Positions 51,077 through 59,875 of a stretch of DNA of 64,000 nucleotides are shown here, in pieces; the first letter of the stretch is position 1, and every line of letters begins with the position of its first letter. Source of the DNA: Novosphingobium sp. FSW06-99 (GTDB lineage: Bacteria; Pseudomonadota; Alphaproteobacteria; Sphingomonadales; Sphingomonadaceae); the NCBI RefSeq assembly GCF_001519065.1, contig NZ_KQ954255.1, positions 6,782-70,781 of the forward strand. Direction: 5' to 3'. The position numbers were made by a program, and so were the translations under genes. The notes beneath the pieces were generated by a model that searched no databases, had not been told where the DNA came from, and was given only the letters and a program-made list of their open reading frames with translations.

Positions 51077-53332
51077 ATGCGTAGACTCCTGCGATCTCCG
51101 CTAGTGCTCGCGCTGCTGATCGGGCTGATCGACATGGTCAGCCAGTTCAGCGAACCCGTGGCTCATGTGTACTGGAACGTAGCCTACAATCTTTGGCAAC
51201 GTCCTGCGCCGCCGAACGTCGTGGTCGTCAACAGTCAGGATATCAGCGACCTTGGCGGGGCAGGGGCGGCACACCTGATCGATCTCGTGCGCACCAGCAA
51301 TCCCCAGCGCCTGTACCTCGACACACCTTTGCAGTTTGGTGAGAAACCAGCAGACGATGCGAAAATGCGGGTGGCTTTGTCGCGGCTGGGAGATAATGCT
51401 GCGTTCGTGATACGACCAAATCTGGCGTGGCATTCGCGACAAGACAATTTCAACGTTCCCGATCCCACGCTTGCTCACAACCATCGGTTGGTCGTTTCTT
51501 CGTGGAAAACTGATTTCCTGCGGTTCGTGGAAATCGGATCCTATAAAGTCGAAATCGACGGGGTAAATTATCCAACTTTTAGCGCAGATATAGCGCACAG
51601 GTACTCTGGGATTCAATCTTGGTATTATCCAGATTTCTCGATAGATCCTGCAAGTATACCCACGTTGTCAGCACGATCTTTGATCAGTGGTCGCACCGAT
51701 CGTGCTGCATTGACCGGTCGAACCGTGGTCATCTCGTCTGAAGACGAGCGCTCGTTGGGGAGCTACTTCGGTCATCCGCCGGATGTTGCACCCGTGGCAT
51801 TGGATATTGCTGGCGCGGCTGCGTTGGATCGACCTTTTAATGTTGATCTGACTGGTTTGGCAATTTTGGCTTTGGTGCTTGGTCTACTGAATGTCGGCCA
51901 TCACGCAGTCAGTCGGCGGATCAAATGGACGGCTTACGGTTTGGTGCCATTGGCGGTTTTGCCGCTTCCTGTGTTGCTTCGCAGCGTGGGAATAGTTGCC
52001 TATCCCGATGCCGCTATGGTTAGCGTCACGGTTTTTGCGGCAATCCGCCTGTGGCAAAAGCGCATTCGCCGCGTGCAGCACACCAGCTCTTCGGGTCTGC
52101 CCAACATGTTGGCGCTGTCCAACAGCGTTCTGCCGGTCGGCTGCGATGTGGTGGTTGCCACGATCGCGCGTTATGAGGAAATCCTCGCCACGCTGCCGCA
52201 GGATCTGCATGGCGAATGCGCGCGCCAGATTGCCCGCCGCATCGCGGTCGGTTGCGGTGCAGGCGAAATCTATCACTCCGATGGCGGTCACTTTGCCTGG
52301 GTTGAAGAGGCGCGTCCGCTCGATATGCAATTGAGCCATCTCGAAGGGCTGCGCGCGCTGTTCGCCGCGCCCCTGCAAGTCGGGCCGCACACTTTCGACA
52401 CCAACATCCACTTCGGGCTGGATCGCAACGAAGGGGTCGAAACCGCCACGCGCGTCAATTCCGCGTTGGCCAGCGCCAACGAGGCCTTGTCGAGCGGCCG
52501 CGTGATCGAACTGTTCGAGGCGCAGCGGCTGGCCGAGGCGCCGTGGGAACTGTCGCTCCACGCGCGCATCGACGAAGGCTTGCGCAACGGCGACATCTGG
52601 CTGGCGTTCCAGTCGCAATGGGACATTGCCAGCAACCGCATCTGCGGCGCCGAAGCGCTGATCCGCTGGAATCACCCGACGCGCGGACCGATCGCGCCCA
52701 ATGCCTTTATCCTCCAGGCCGAACGCGCCGGCCGCATCGATGCCTTGACTTATTGGGTGCTCGATCAGGCGATCGTGGCCGCGCTGGCGATCAATGCGCG
52801 CGGCGAACGCTTTCAGATGAGCGTCAACTTGTCGGGCCAGATGGTCGACAAGCCCGACCTGGTCAAGAATTTCGCCGACATCGCCCTGCGGCGCGGGATC
52901 GATCCCGGCCTGATCACCATCGAAGTGACCGAAACCAGCAGCGTCGGCAATCGCCCGGCCGCCGTCCACAACCTGACCCGGTTGCGCCAGATCGGGTTTC
53001 GCCTGTCGATCGACGATTTCGGGACAGGCGAAGCCTCGCTGACGTATCTGGCCGACTTGCCCAGCGACGAGTTGAAACTCGACCGCCGGTTTGTTTCGCG
53101 CATCACCGACAGCCATCGTGAACGCGCGATCGTCGCCAGCACGATCGGGCTGGCGCATGCGCTGGGACAGACTGTGGTGGCCGAAGGGATCGAGGACGCG
53201 GCCACGCTGGCGCTGCTGCGCGACATGGGCTGCGACCATGCGCAAGGTTTCTACCTGGGGCGGCCCCAGCCGTTCGCCGTGTTCGAGCGCGAGTACGAGG
53301 CGCGCTACCACCGGGAGTTCGGTCGCGTTTAG
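51077..53332 (+). CDS. CHASE2-type sensor protein with degenerate GGDEF and EAL domain (c-di-GMP phosphodiesterase)
   Basis: A 751-residue membrane protein. A first membrane segment (about 6-22) leads to an extracytoplasmic CHASE2-like sensor (about 30-255, with VVVVNSQDISDLGG), then three membrane helices (about 258-330). Next is a GGDEF-like region (about 350-490) that lacks a GGDEF motif, and a complete EAL domain (about 505-745) with GAEALIRWNHP, NLSG, EVTE, DDFGTG, KLDRRF and EGIED. It should hydrolyse c-di-GMP in response to an outside signal and may control polymer output of the preceding locus; that link is inference. The first kilobase is clearly AT-richer than the rest (25 of 60 G/C at 51541-51600, 36 of 60 at 53041-53100), so the gene looks mosaic. 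The start is ATG 51077, with AAGGA nearby upstream. Confidence 0.88.
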   Translation: MRRLLRSPLVLALLIGLIDMVSQFSEPVAHVYWNVAYNLWQRPAPPNVVVVNSQDISDLGGAGAAHLIDLVRTSNPQRLYLDTPLQFGEKPADDAKMRVALSRLGDNAAFVIRPNLAWHSRQDNFNVPDPTLAHNHRLVVSSWKTDFLRFVEIGSYKVEIDGVNYPTFSADIAHRYSGIQSWYYPDFSIDPASIPTLSARSLISGRTDRAALTGRTVVISSEDERSLGSYFGHPPDVAPVALDIAGAAALDRPFNVDLTGLAILALVLGLLNVGHHAVSRRIKWTAYGLVPLAVLPLPVLLRSVGIVAYPDAAMVSVTVFAAIRLWQKRIRRVQHTSSSGLPNMLALSNSVLPVGCDVVVATIARYEEILATLPQDLHGECARQIARRIAVGCGAGEIYHSDGGHFAWVEEARPLDMQLSHLEGLRALFAAPLQVGPHTFDTNIHFGLDRNEGVETATRVNSALASANEALSSGRVIELFEAQRLAEAPWELSLHARIDEGLRNGDIWLAFQSQWDIASNRICGAEALIRWNHPTRGPIAPNAFILQAERAGRIDALTYWVLDQAIVAALAINARGERFQMSVNLSGQMVDKPDLVKNFADIALRRGIDPGLITIEVTETSSVGNRPAAVHNLTRLRQIGFRLSIDDFGTGEASLTYLADLPSDELKLDRRFVSRITDSHRERAIVASTIGLAHALGQTVVAEGIEDAATLALLRDMGCDHAQGFYLGRPQPFAVFEREYEARYHREFGRV

Positions 53333-53364
53333 AACTTGTTAACCACTTCATTGAATGGTAAATA

Positions 53365-53391
53365 ATGTCCTCCACCGTGGATGGAGGACAT
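53365..53391 (+). promoter_or_regulatory. Hairpin covering the ribosome binding site of a micro-ORF
   Basis: ATGTCCTCCA at 53365-53374 is the exact reverse complement of TGGAGGACAT at 53382-53391, with a 7-base loop. The second arm contains the GGAGGA that would be the Shine-Dalgarno for the ATG at 53395. In RNA the hairpin would hide that site, so translation may be conditional. Confidence 0.6.
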
Positions 53392-53394
53392 AAC

Positions 53395-53457
53395 ATGAAG
53401 AAGAAACCGCAGACTCGCGGAAGCCTTTGGGGCTGGCTGCTCGGCACCAACCCCTAA
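53395..53457 (+). CDS. Micro-ORF, 20-residue peptide
   Basis: A short reading frame encoding MKKKPQTRGSLWGWLLGTNP with a strong GGAGGACATAAC binding site. The peptide is basic at the start and has a hydrophobic, tryptophan-rich half. An in-frame ATG at 53365 would extend it to 30 residues (SSTVDGGHN inserted after Met), but it has no good binding site. A strong terminator stands 69 bases after the stop, so a short transcript seems designed around it. I do not recognise the peptide. It could be a leader, a membrane-active peptide, a small regulatory protein or chance. Confidence 0.4.
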   Translation: MKKKPQTRGSLWGWLLGTNP

Positions 53458-53692
53458 GCTTTTGGCTCTGCTGCCACACAAATTGCCCGGTTTCCGTGGC
53501 GTTTGAGTGCAGCGAAAAAGTTGGGAAAGCCCGCGCTTCGCGCGGGCTTTTTCGTTTGTGCGGCCTGAGGGTCGCGAATCACGGTTAACGAAATGAACGC
53601 GGGTGGCCGATCACGAATCGACCTGACCTCGATCCTCGTCTCATTTCGGGACTGTGAAATGCGGCCAACCGGGCAACGTTAACCCGTTGCGA
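53458..53692. other. Non-coding stretch after the micro-ORF
   Basis: Apart from the terminator at 53526-53552 I see no gene in this stretch, which lies before the 3' end of zapE on the other strand. Together with the micro-ORF it makes a 360-base spacer between the EAL gene and zapE. Confidence 0.6.
53526..53552 (+). terminator. Strong intrinsic terminator
   Basis: AAAGCCCGCGC (53526-53536) and GCGCGGGCTTT (53540-53550) form a perfect 11-bp stem with a TTC loop, followed by a T-run to 53552. The A-run before the stem also lets it act on the minus strand for zapE. Confidence 0.9.
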
Positions 53693-54823
53693 TCAATCGT
53701 CGCCGTGGCCCAGTGCCAGATAATCGCGCGATTGCATTTCCATCAGTCGGCTGACCGTGCGATCAAACGCAAAGCGGGCTTCGTCATCGCCGCCCCGGCT
53801 GGTGTCGTAGAGCGCGGCGGGCTCGGCCGCCGCCGTCGCGATCAGCTTGACCTTGTGTTCGTACAGCGCGTCGATCAGCGTGATGAAACGCATCGTCTCG
53901 TTGCGTCGTTCGGGCCCCAGCAGCGGGATCGCGACCAGGATCACGGTGTGGTATTTGCGCGCGATCGCCAGATAGTCGGGCGTGCCGCGTGCCTCGACAC
54001 ACAGCCGCTTGAAACTGAACACCGCCACGCCCTTCAGGCTCTTTGGTACATGCAGCGTGCGTCCGACCCCGACATCGAGTTCGGCCGAGGGCACATTGGC
54101 GCTGTCTTCGGGGGGGTAATCGGTCAGGCGGAAAAACGCCTCGCGCACTTGCGCGGTGGCGGCATCGCCCACCGGGGTATGCCAGGTGCCGACGCCCTGC
54201 ATGCGGTCCATGCGATAATCGGTCGGGCCGTTGAGCCCCAGCACATCGAGCCGGTCCTTGATCAGCGCGATGAACGGCAGGAAGTGTTCGCGGTTCAACC
54301 CGTCCTTGTACAAGTCGGTCGGCGCGCGGTTCGACGTGGTAACGATGACCACGCTGTGGCGTTCGATCAGCGCGGTGAACAGCCGGCTCATGATCATCGC
54401 ATCGGCGCTGTTGTTGACGACCATCTCGTCGAACGCCAGCACCCGCGCGTCTGCCGCCAGCGCGGCGGCCACCGGCAGGATCGGATCGCCGACTTCCTTC
54501 TTGCGCTCTTCGTGCAGGCGCGCATGCACATCGAGCATGAATTCGTGGAAATGCACCCGGCGCTTGGCGGTGATCGCCAGATTGTCGTGGAACAGGTCCA
54601 TCAGCATCGATTTGCCGCGCCCGACACTGCCCCACAGATAGACTCCGCGCGGGGGCGGGGCGGCCTTGCGTGAAAACAGTCGCCCGACCAGGCTCATCGC
54701 CGGGACGGGATGTTCCAGCTCCTGCTGCAAGCGGTCGAGCCGCGCGGCAGCGGCGGCCTGTTCGGGATCGGGGCGCAATTCGCCCGCCGCAACGAGCTGC
54801 GCATAACGATCGCTGACCCGCAT
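53693..54823 (-). CDS. zapE: Cell division protein ZapE (AFG1-like ATPase)
   Basis: A 376-residue P-loop ATPase of the AFG1 family. The Walker A is LWGSVGRGKSMLMDLF (Lys near 74) and the Walker B is VLAFDEMVVNN. Family segments GVYLWG and HFHEFMLDVHARLH are present. ZapE in E. coli acts at the division site and modulates FtsZ under low oxygen or high temperature; the mitochondrial relative AFG1/LACE1 is linked to respiratory complex turnover. Its start directly abuts the thioesterase stop (TGAATG), and sdhB lies upstream in the same run, which suits a role tied to respiratory complexes. Confidence 0.93.
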   Translation of the reverse strand: MRVSDRYAQLVAAGELRPDPEQAAAAARLDRLQQELEHPVPAMSLVGRLFSRKAAPPPRGVYLWGSVGRGKSMLMDLFHDNLAITAKRRVHFHEFMLDVHARLHEERKKEVGDPILPVAAALAADARVLAFDEMVVNNSADAMIMSRLFTALIERHSVVIVTTSNRAPTDLYKDGLNREHFLPFIALIKDRLDVLGLNGPTDYRMDRMQGVGTWHTPVGDAATAQVREAFFRLTDYPPEDSANVPSAELDVGVGRTLHVPKSLKGVAVFSFKRLCVEARGTPDYLAIARKYHTVILVAIPLLGPERRNETMRFITLIDALYEHKVKLIATAAAEPAALYDTSRGGDDEARFAFDRTVSRLMEMQSRDYLALGHGDD

Positions 54824-55294
54824 TCAGCGTGCCGAAGGTTTGCGCACGGTGCCGTTGTAGGCGGCGACAAGATGGCCGTCCTGTTCGACCGTGCCGCGCA
54901 GGAACACCAGCCGCCGTGTTTCGCGCAGCACTTCGCACACGGCATCGAGCGGTTGGCCGATCCGGCCCGCGCCGATGAACTGGGTCGACAGATCGAGCGT
55001 CACCGATCCGCCCGCATCGCCATCGAGCAGCAGGCGGATCGCGGCAAACAGCGATATGTCGATCAACGCCAGCGTGACCCCACCATGCACCGCATCGAGC
55101 AGATTGCTGTGCTGCACCGCCGGAAACATCCGCAACCGCGCCTGGCGCGCGCCGCCCGGTGCGGTCTCTTCACGCACCAGCAGCCGACCCATCGTCTGCG
55201 CGTTGAAACGGGTCTGGTCGGCCAGATCCCAGCTATCCCAGCCGGGATGATCTGCCGCCGGCCGGCGCACGAAATCGGGCGTTGATTCTGTCAC
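54824..55294 (-). CDS. PaaI family thioesterase (hotdog fold)
   Basis: A 156-residue hotdog-fold thioesterase. The catalytic loop reads NLLDAVHGGVTLALIDIS (HGG motif near residues 76-78) and the long beta strand is VTLDLSTQFIGAGRIGQPLDA. It should hydrolyse acyl-CoA or aryl-CoA thioesters. The GTG at 55294 is the best start: it lies 17 bases after the sdhB stop, and the upstream extension of the frame would run inside sdhB. Its binding site is weak, so translation may depend on reading of sdhB. ZapE follows with no gap. Confidence 0.82.
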   Translation of the reverse strand: MTESTPDFVRRPAADHPGWDSWDLADQTRFNAQTMGRLLVREETAPGGARQARLRMFPAVQHSNLLDAVHGGVTLALIDISLFAAIRLLLDGDAGGSVTLDLSTQFIGAGRIGQPLDAVCEVLRETRRLVFLRGTVEQDGHLVAAYNGTVRKPSAR

Positions 55295-55310
55295 GATCGT
55301 GGCGCCGCGA

Positions 55311-56093
55311 TCAGATCGCGCGTTCGGCCTGCATTTTCTTGATTTCGCCGATCGCATGCGCCGGTGACAGCCCCTTGGGGCAGACATTGGCGCAGTTCAT
55401 GATCGTGTGGCAGCGATAGAGCCGGAACGGATCTTCCAGTTCGTCGAGCCGTTCGCCGGTCATTTCGTCGCGGCTGTCGGCCAGCCAGCGATAGGCCTGC
55501 AGCAGGATCGCCGGGCCGAGGAACTTGTCCGAATTCCACCAGTAGCTGGGGCACGAGGTCGAACAGCACGCGCACAGGATGCATTCGTACAACCCGTCAA
55601 GCTTTTCGCGCTGTTCGGGACTTTGCAGCCGTTCTTTGCCCGATGGCGTGGGCGAAACCGTCTGCAGCCAGGGGCGAATCGAGGCGTATTGCGCATAGAA
55701 ATGGGTGAAATCGGGGACCAGGTCCTTGATCACTTCCATATGCGGCAGCGGCGTGATGCGCACTTCGCCCTTCAGATCCTCGATCGCGGTGGTGCAGGCC
55801 AGGCCGTTGCGACCGTTGATGTTCATCGCGCACGATCCGCAGATGCCTTCGCGGCACGACCGGCGGAACGTCAGCGTGGGGTCCTGATCCGATTTCATTT
55901 TGATCAGCGCGTCGAGCACCATCGGACCGCACTGGTCGAGATCGATGTCGAAGGTGTCATAGCGCGGGTTTTCGCCGCTGTCGGGGTCATAGCGATAGAC
56001 CTTGAACTTCCGCACCCGGCCACTCGTCGGCGCGGCGTGATGCCGGGCCTTGCCCGTGATCGTGGAATTCTTCGGAAGACTGAAAGTCGCCAT
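55311..56093 (-). CDS. sdhB: Succinate dehydrogenase iron-sulfur subunit
   Basis: SdhB passes electrons from the FAD subunit to the membrane quinone site in complex II. The 260-residue protein has the [2Fe-2S] set [21 protein letters not shown], the [4Fe-4S] set [16 protein letters not shown] and the [3Fe-4S] set [18 protein letters not shown] 56093 begins the usual [10 protein letters not shown] leader. The sdhC, sdhD and sdhA genes are absent upstream, where a nitrilase gene stands instead, so sdhB is separated from the rest of complex II in this genome, or the others are outside the window. Confidence 0.97.
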   Translation of the reverse strand: MATFSLPKNSTITGKARHHAAPTSGRVRKFKVYRYDPDSGENPRYDTFDIDLDQCGPMVLDALIKMKSDQDPTLTFRRSCREGICGSCAMNINGRNGLACTTAIEDLKGEVRITPLPHMEVIKDLVPDFTHFYAQYASIRPWLQTVSPTPSGKERLQSPEQREKLDGLYECILCACCSTSCPSYWWNSDKFLGPAILLQAYRWLADSRDEMTGERLDELEDPFRLYRCHTIMNCANVCPKGLSPAHAIGEIKKMQAERAI

Positions 56094-56204
56094 GACCAAA
56101 CCCTTTTGCGATGCGGCCTTTCGCCCGATGCCTTGCCGCACGTGCGAACGTTTGAATGTGTCCTTAGCGCAACCGGCGCAAGGGGCAAGCGTCTGATCGT
56201 GCAA

Positions 56205-57014
56205 TCAGCCTGGCAGGTGTGGCGCCGACCAGCGCAATTCGTCGAGGAAAGGCGAATGCGCGCGCGCGGCCGCCCGCGCATCGGGATCTAGCGTGGCCAG
56301 CAGCAGCGACTCGTCATGTTCCGCCCGCGCACGCACCACCCCGTCGGGCCCGACGATCGCCGAGCGTCCGTCAAAGCGATAGCCGTGTTCGGTGCCGGAC
56401 CGGTTGGCAAAGGCCAGCCACACCCCGTTTTCGAGCGCGCGCACGCGAATCACCGCTTCGGCCACCAGCGGAAATTCATCGCCCGCGGCGGTCGGCGCCA
56501 GCACCAGATCGGCGCCGCGCAGCGCCAGATCGCGCACGGTTTCGGGAAATTCGGTGTCGTAACAGATTGAAAATCCGATCCGCCAGCCGCGATATTCGGC
56601 AATCGCGCTGGGCATGGTTCCGGCGGCGAATAGCGCGCGTTCGTAATCGGACCAGAGATTGACCTTGCGATAGGTCAGCAGGGTGGTGCCATCGGGCGCG
56701 ATCAGCCGCACGGTGTTAAACCGCTGCCCTTCGGCCAGTTCCGGATATCCATAGGCAATCGCCAGGCCGTGCCGCCGGGCCAGTGCGGCGATCCGGTTTT
56801 GCCGATCACCATCGGCCTGATCGCTGGCGTCGGCCACCGCACTGGCATCGAAATAGCCACTGGTCCACAATTCGGGCAGCACCAGCAGATCGGCCTGCGC
56901 CAGCGCGCCGCTGTCGAGCAGCGCGGCCAGGCGGTCGATCATGGCATCGGGCTGGCCGCAGGCGCCGGGCTGTTGCCACAAGGCAAGGCGAAGTGGGGGT
57001 TTGGAGTAGGTCAT
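56205..57014 (-). CDS. Carbon-nitrogen hydrolase (nitrilase superfamily)
   Basis: A 269-residue amidase of the nitrilase superfamily with the catalytic triad Glu48 (LPELW), Lys117 (YRKVNLW) and Cys151 (SICYDTEFPE). The layout and length fit single-domain C-N hydrolases such as omega-amidases or carbamoyl-putrescine hydrolases; the substrate is not decided. The gene is 111 bases upstream of sdhB on the same strand and 71 bases downstream of rne. It may be an independent unit. Confidence 0.88.
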   Translation of the reverse strand: MTYSKPPLRLALWQQPGACGQPDAMIDRLAALLDSGALAQADLLVLPELWTSGYFDASAVADASDQADGDRQNRIAALARRHGLAIAYGYPELAEGQRFNTVRLIAPDGTTLLTYRKVNLWSDYERALFAAGTMPSAIAEYRGWRIGFSICYDTEFPETVRDLALRGADLVLAPTAAGDEFPLVAEAVIRVRALENGVWLAFANRSGTEHGYRFDGRSAIVGPDGVVRARAEHDESLLLATLDPDARAAARAHSPFLDELRWSAPHLPG

Positions 57015-57085
57015 CGTTCAATCACCGGGCGTCCGCCCGATCGTCCACCCGGCGAGGGCTGAACGATCGGGCAGATGGCTCCTGG

Positions 57086-59875
57086 TCACTCGCCGAAGGT
57101 GCGCTGCCACCAGCCGCGCCGGGGCGAGGCGGGTGCATCGACCGGTGCGGTTTCGCCGTCGCTTGCCGGTTCGGATTCGGCAGCAGGCTCGACGGCGGTT
57201 TCGGTCACGATTTCAACGACTGCTTCGGCCGGCGCGGCGTCGGCTTTCTTGCGGCGCGCGCGCTTGGGCTTGGCCGGGGCCTCGACCTCAGCTTCAACGA
57301 CGGCAGCTTCAACCACGACGTCAACCGGCGCAGACGCTTCGGCCTGTTCGATGTCGGCTTTCTTGCGACGGCCACGCTTGGGCTTGGCCGGTGCTTCGGC
57401 TTCGACCGGGGCTTCTGCTTCGACCACGACTTCGATCGGGGCAGGGGCCTCGATCACCGCTTCGGGTGCGACCGCGTCGGCCTTTTTGCGACGGCTGCGC
57501 TTGGGCTTGGCCGGCGCCTCGGGCAATGCTTCGGCAGCGACCGGTTCGGCTTCGACAGCGACAGGCGCCGCTTCGTCACCGCTTGCCGTATCGGCCTGCG
57601 CGTCATCACCGTCATCCGCTTCGTCAGCCGATTCATCGCCCTGCGCGTCACCAACCGGCGACCCGTCGCGATTGCGACGGCGCCGATTGCGGCGACGCCG
57701 CTTGCGACGGCCTTCACCGCCAGCCTCATCACCGTTTTCGACCGCAGTTGCGGCTGCGCCCTCGCTGGCCGGCTCGTCCTCGTCGGCTTCGTCACCGCCC
57801 TCTTCGCCGCTGCCGGCTTCGCGGGGGGTGTCGCCATCTTCGCGACGGTCGCGGTTGCGGCCACGACGGCGGCGACGGCGCTTGCGACGGCTGGCGTCGC
57901 CTGCGCTTTCGCCGCCTTCACGCGGGGTGTCGCGATCGGTGTCGTCTTCGGCTTCGTCCTCTTCGTCCTCTTCCTCGTCCTCGATCAGGTCGTCTTCGAC
58001 GGGTTCGAGGATCGGTTCGAAGCGCGGTGTGAACTCGGGCCGGGGCCCGCGCGAGGCGACGCGCATCTTGGCGCCTTCGTTCTCGCCTTCGGGGATCACT
58101 TCAACCGTGACGCCATAGCGCGCCTCGATCTCGGCCAGATCGCCGCGCTTGGCGTTGAGCACGTAGATCGCCGCTTCCTGGCTGGCATAGAGCGTGATGA
58201 CGTTGCCCTTGCCCTTGGCGGCTTCGTCCTCGATCATGCGCAGCGCCGACAGCCCGGCCGACGAGGCGGTGCGAACCAGCCCCGACCCGTCGCAGTGCGG
58301 GCAGCCGCGGGTGGTCGCTTCGAGCACGCCGGTGCGCAACCGCTGGCGGCTCATTTCCATGAGGCCAAAGCCCGAAATGCGCCCGACCTGGATGCGCGCC
58401 CGATCGTCCTTGAGCGCGTCCTTCATCGCCTTTTCGACTTTGCGGACGTTCGATCCGTATTCCATGTCGATAAAGTCGATCACGACCAGCCCGGCCATGT
58501 CGCGCAGGCGCAATTGGCGGGCGATTTCGCGCGCGGCTTCGAGGTTGGTCGACACCGCGGTCGCCTCGATGCCGTGTTCCTTGGTCGAACGGCCCGAGTT
58601 GATGTCGATCGATACCAGTGCTTCGGTAGGGTTGATCACCAGATAGCCGCCGCTGCGCAATTGCACCACGGGGTCATACATCGCGGTCAACTGGTCCTCG
58701 GCGCCATAGCGCTGGAACAGCGGGACGGGATCGGCATATGGCCGCACGCGCTTGGCGTGGCTGGGCATCAGCAGCTTCATGAAGTCCTTGGCGGCGCGAT
58801 AGCCGCCTTCGCCTTCGACCACGACTTCTTCGATGTCGCGGTTATAGATGTCGCGGATCGCGCGCTTGATCAGGTCGCTGTCCGAATGGATCAGCGCCGG
58901 GGCGACCGAACGGATGGTGTTTTCGCGAATCTCGTCCCACAGCCGCGCCAGATAGTCGAAATCGCGCTTGATCTCGGTCTTGGTGCGTTGCAGCCCCGCG
59001 GTGCGCACGATGCAGCTCATCGTTTTGGGCAGCGCCAGTTCGGCAATGATCGATTTCAGCCGCTTGCGGTCGGATGCCGAATTGATCTTGCGGCTGATCC
59101 CGCCGCCATGGCTGGAATTGGGCATGAGCACGCAATAACGACCGGCCAGGCTGAGATAAGTGGTCAGCGCCGCGCCCTTGTTGCCCCGTTCTTCCTTGAC
59201 CACCTGGACCAGCAGCACCTGGCGGCGCTGGATCACATCCTGGATCTTGTAACGGCGGCGCAGCGCCAGGCGGCGCGCGCGCAGCTCATCGGCTTCCTTG
59301 GCCTGGCCACGGCTCTGGCGACGGCGGCCACGGCCCCGGCGCTGACCATTTTCGGCCTCGCCTTCGCCATGATCGCCATGCGCGGTGTCATGCTGATCGC
59401 CGTCTTCGCTGTCGTGGTCGAATTCGTTGTCGATCACCCCGCCTTCGATCGTCGAGACCTGGTGCTTGTCGCCGTTGTCGACTTCGGTCACGCCCTCTTC
59501 GAACGAATCCGGCCCGTCAAAGCCGCCTTCGCCATAGTCTTCGTCGTCATCCTCGTCGGCGGCGCGCAGCGCGGCCTCTTCTTCGGCGTGACGCGCTTCT
59601 TCGGCGAGCAGGGCTTCGCGATCCTCCTTGGGGATCTGATAGTAATCCGGATGGATTTCGCTGAAGGCCAGAAAACCGTGGCGATTGCCACCAAAATCAA
59701 CAAAAGCTGCCTGCAACGAGGGTTCGACCCGCGTTACTTTGGCAAGATAGATATTGCCCTTGATTTGCTTGTGGTCGGCAGATTCGAAATCGAATTCTTC
59801 AATCCGGTTGCCTTTGAGCACCGCCACCCGGGTTTCTTCGGGGTGGCGCGCATCGATAAGCATGCGCGTTGTCAT
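57086..59875 (-). CDS. rne: Ribonuclease E
   Basis: Endonuclease that starts mRNA decay and matures rRNA and tRNA. In the 929-residue protein the S1 RNA-binding domain (about 36-210) is split by a long acidic insert (about 95-185, DEDDDEDYGEGG...) as in other alphaproteobacteria. The DNase I-like part has the metal residues in SIDINSGR and VVIDFIDME. The zinc-link is GCPHCDG near residue 525. The C-terminal half (about 620-929) is disordered, with acid and arginine-rich blocks. It includes the motif PAKPKRxRRKKAD three times, and ends GWWQRTFGE; such tails hold RNA and degradosome partners. ATG 59875 begins the conserved MTTRMLIDARHPEETRVAV. Confidence 0.96.
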   Translation of the reverse strand: MTTRMLIDARHPEETRVAVLKGNRIEEFDFESADHKQIKGNIYLAKVTRVEPSLQAAFVDFGGNRHGFLAFSEIHPDYYQIPKEDREALLAEEARHAEEEAALRAADEDDDEDYGEGGFDGPDSFEEGVTEVDNGDKHQVSTIEGGVIDNEFDHDSEDGDQHDTAHGDHGEGEAENGQRRGRGRRRQSRGQAKEADELRARRLALRRRYKIQDVIQRRQVLLVQVVKEERGNKGAALTTYLSLAGRYCVLMPNSSHGGGISRKINSASDRKRLKSIIAELALPKTMSCIVRTAGLQRTKTEIKRDFDYLARLWDEIRENTIRSVAPALIHSDSDLIKRAIRDIYNRDIEEVVVEGEGGYRAAKDFMKLLMPSHAKRVRPYADPVPLFQRYGAEDQLTAMYDPVVQLRSGGYLVINPTEALVSIDINSGRSTKEHGIEATAVSTNLEAAREIARQLRLRDMAGLVVIDFIDMEYGSNVRKVEKAMKDALKDDRARIQVGRISGFGLMEMSRQRLRTGVLEATTRGCPHCDGSGLVRTASSAGLSALRMIEDEAAKGKGNVITLYASQEAAIYVLNAKRGDLAEIEARYGVTVEVIPEGENEGAKMRVASRGPRPEFTPRFEPILEPVEDDLIEDEEEDEEDEAEDDTDRDTPREGGESAGDASRRKRRRRRRGRNRDRREDGDTPREAGSGEEGGDEADEDEPASEGAAATAVENGDEAGGEGRRKRRRRNRRRRNRDGSPVGDAQGDESADEADDGDDAQADTASGDEAAPVAVEAEPVAAEALPEAPAKPKRSRRKKADAVAPEAVIEAPAPIEVVVEAEAPVEAEAPAKPKRGRRKKADIEQAEASAPVDVVVEAAVVEAEVEAPAKPKRARRKKADAAPAEAVVEIVTETAVEPAAESEPASDGETAPVDAPASPRRGWWQRTFGE

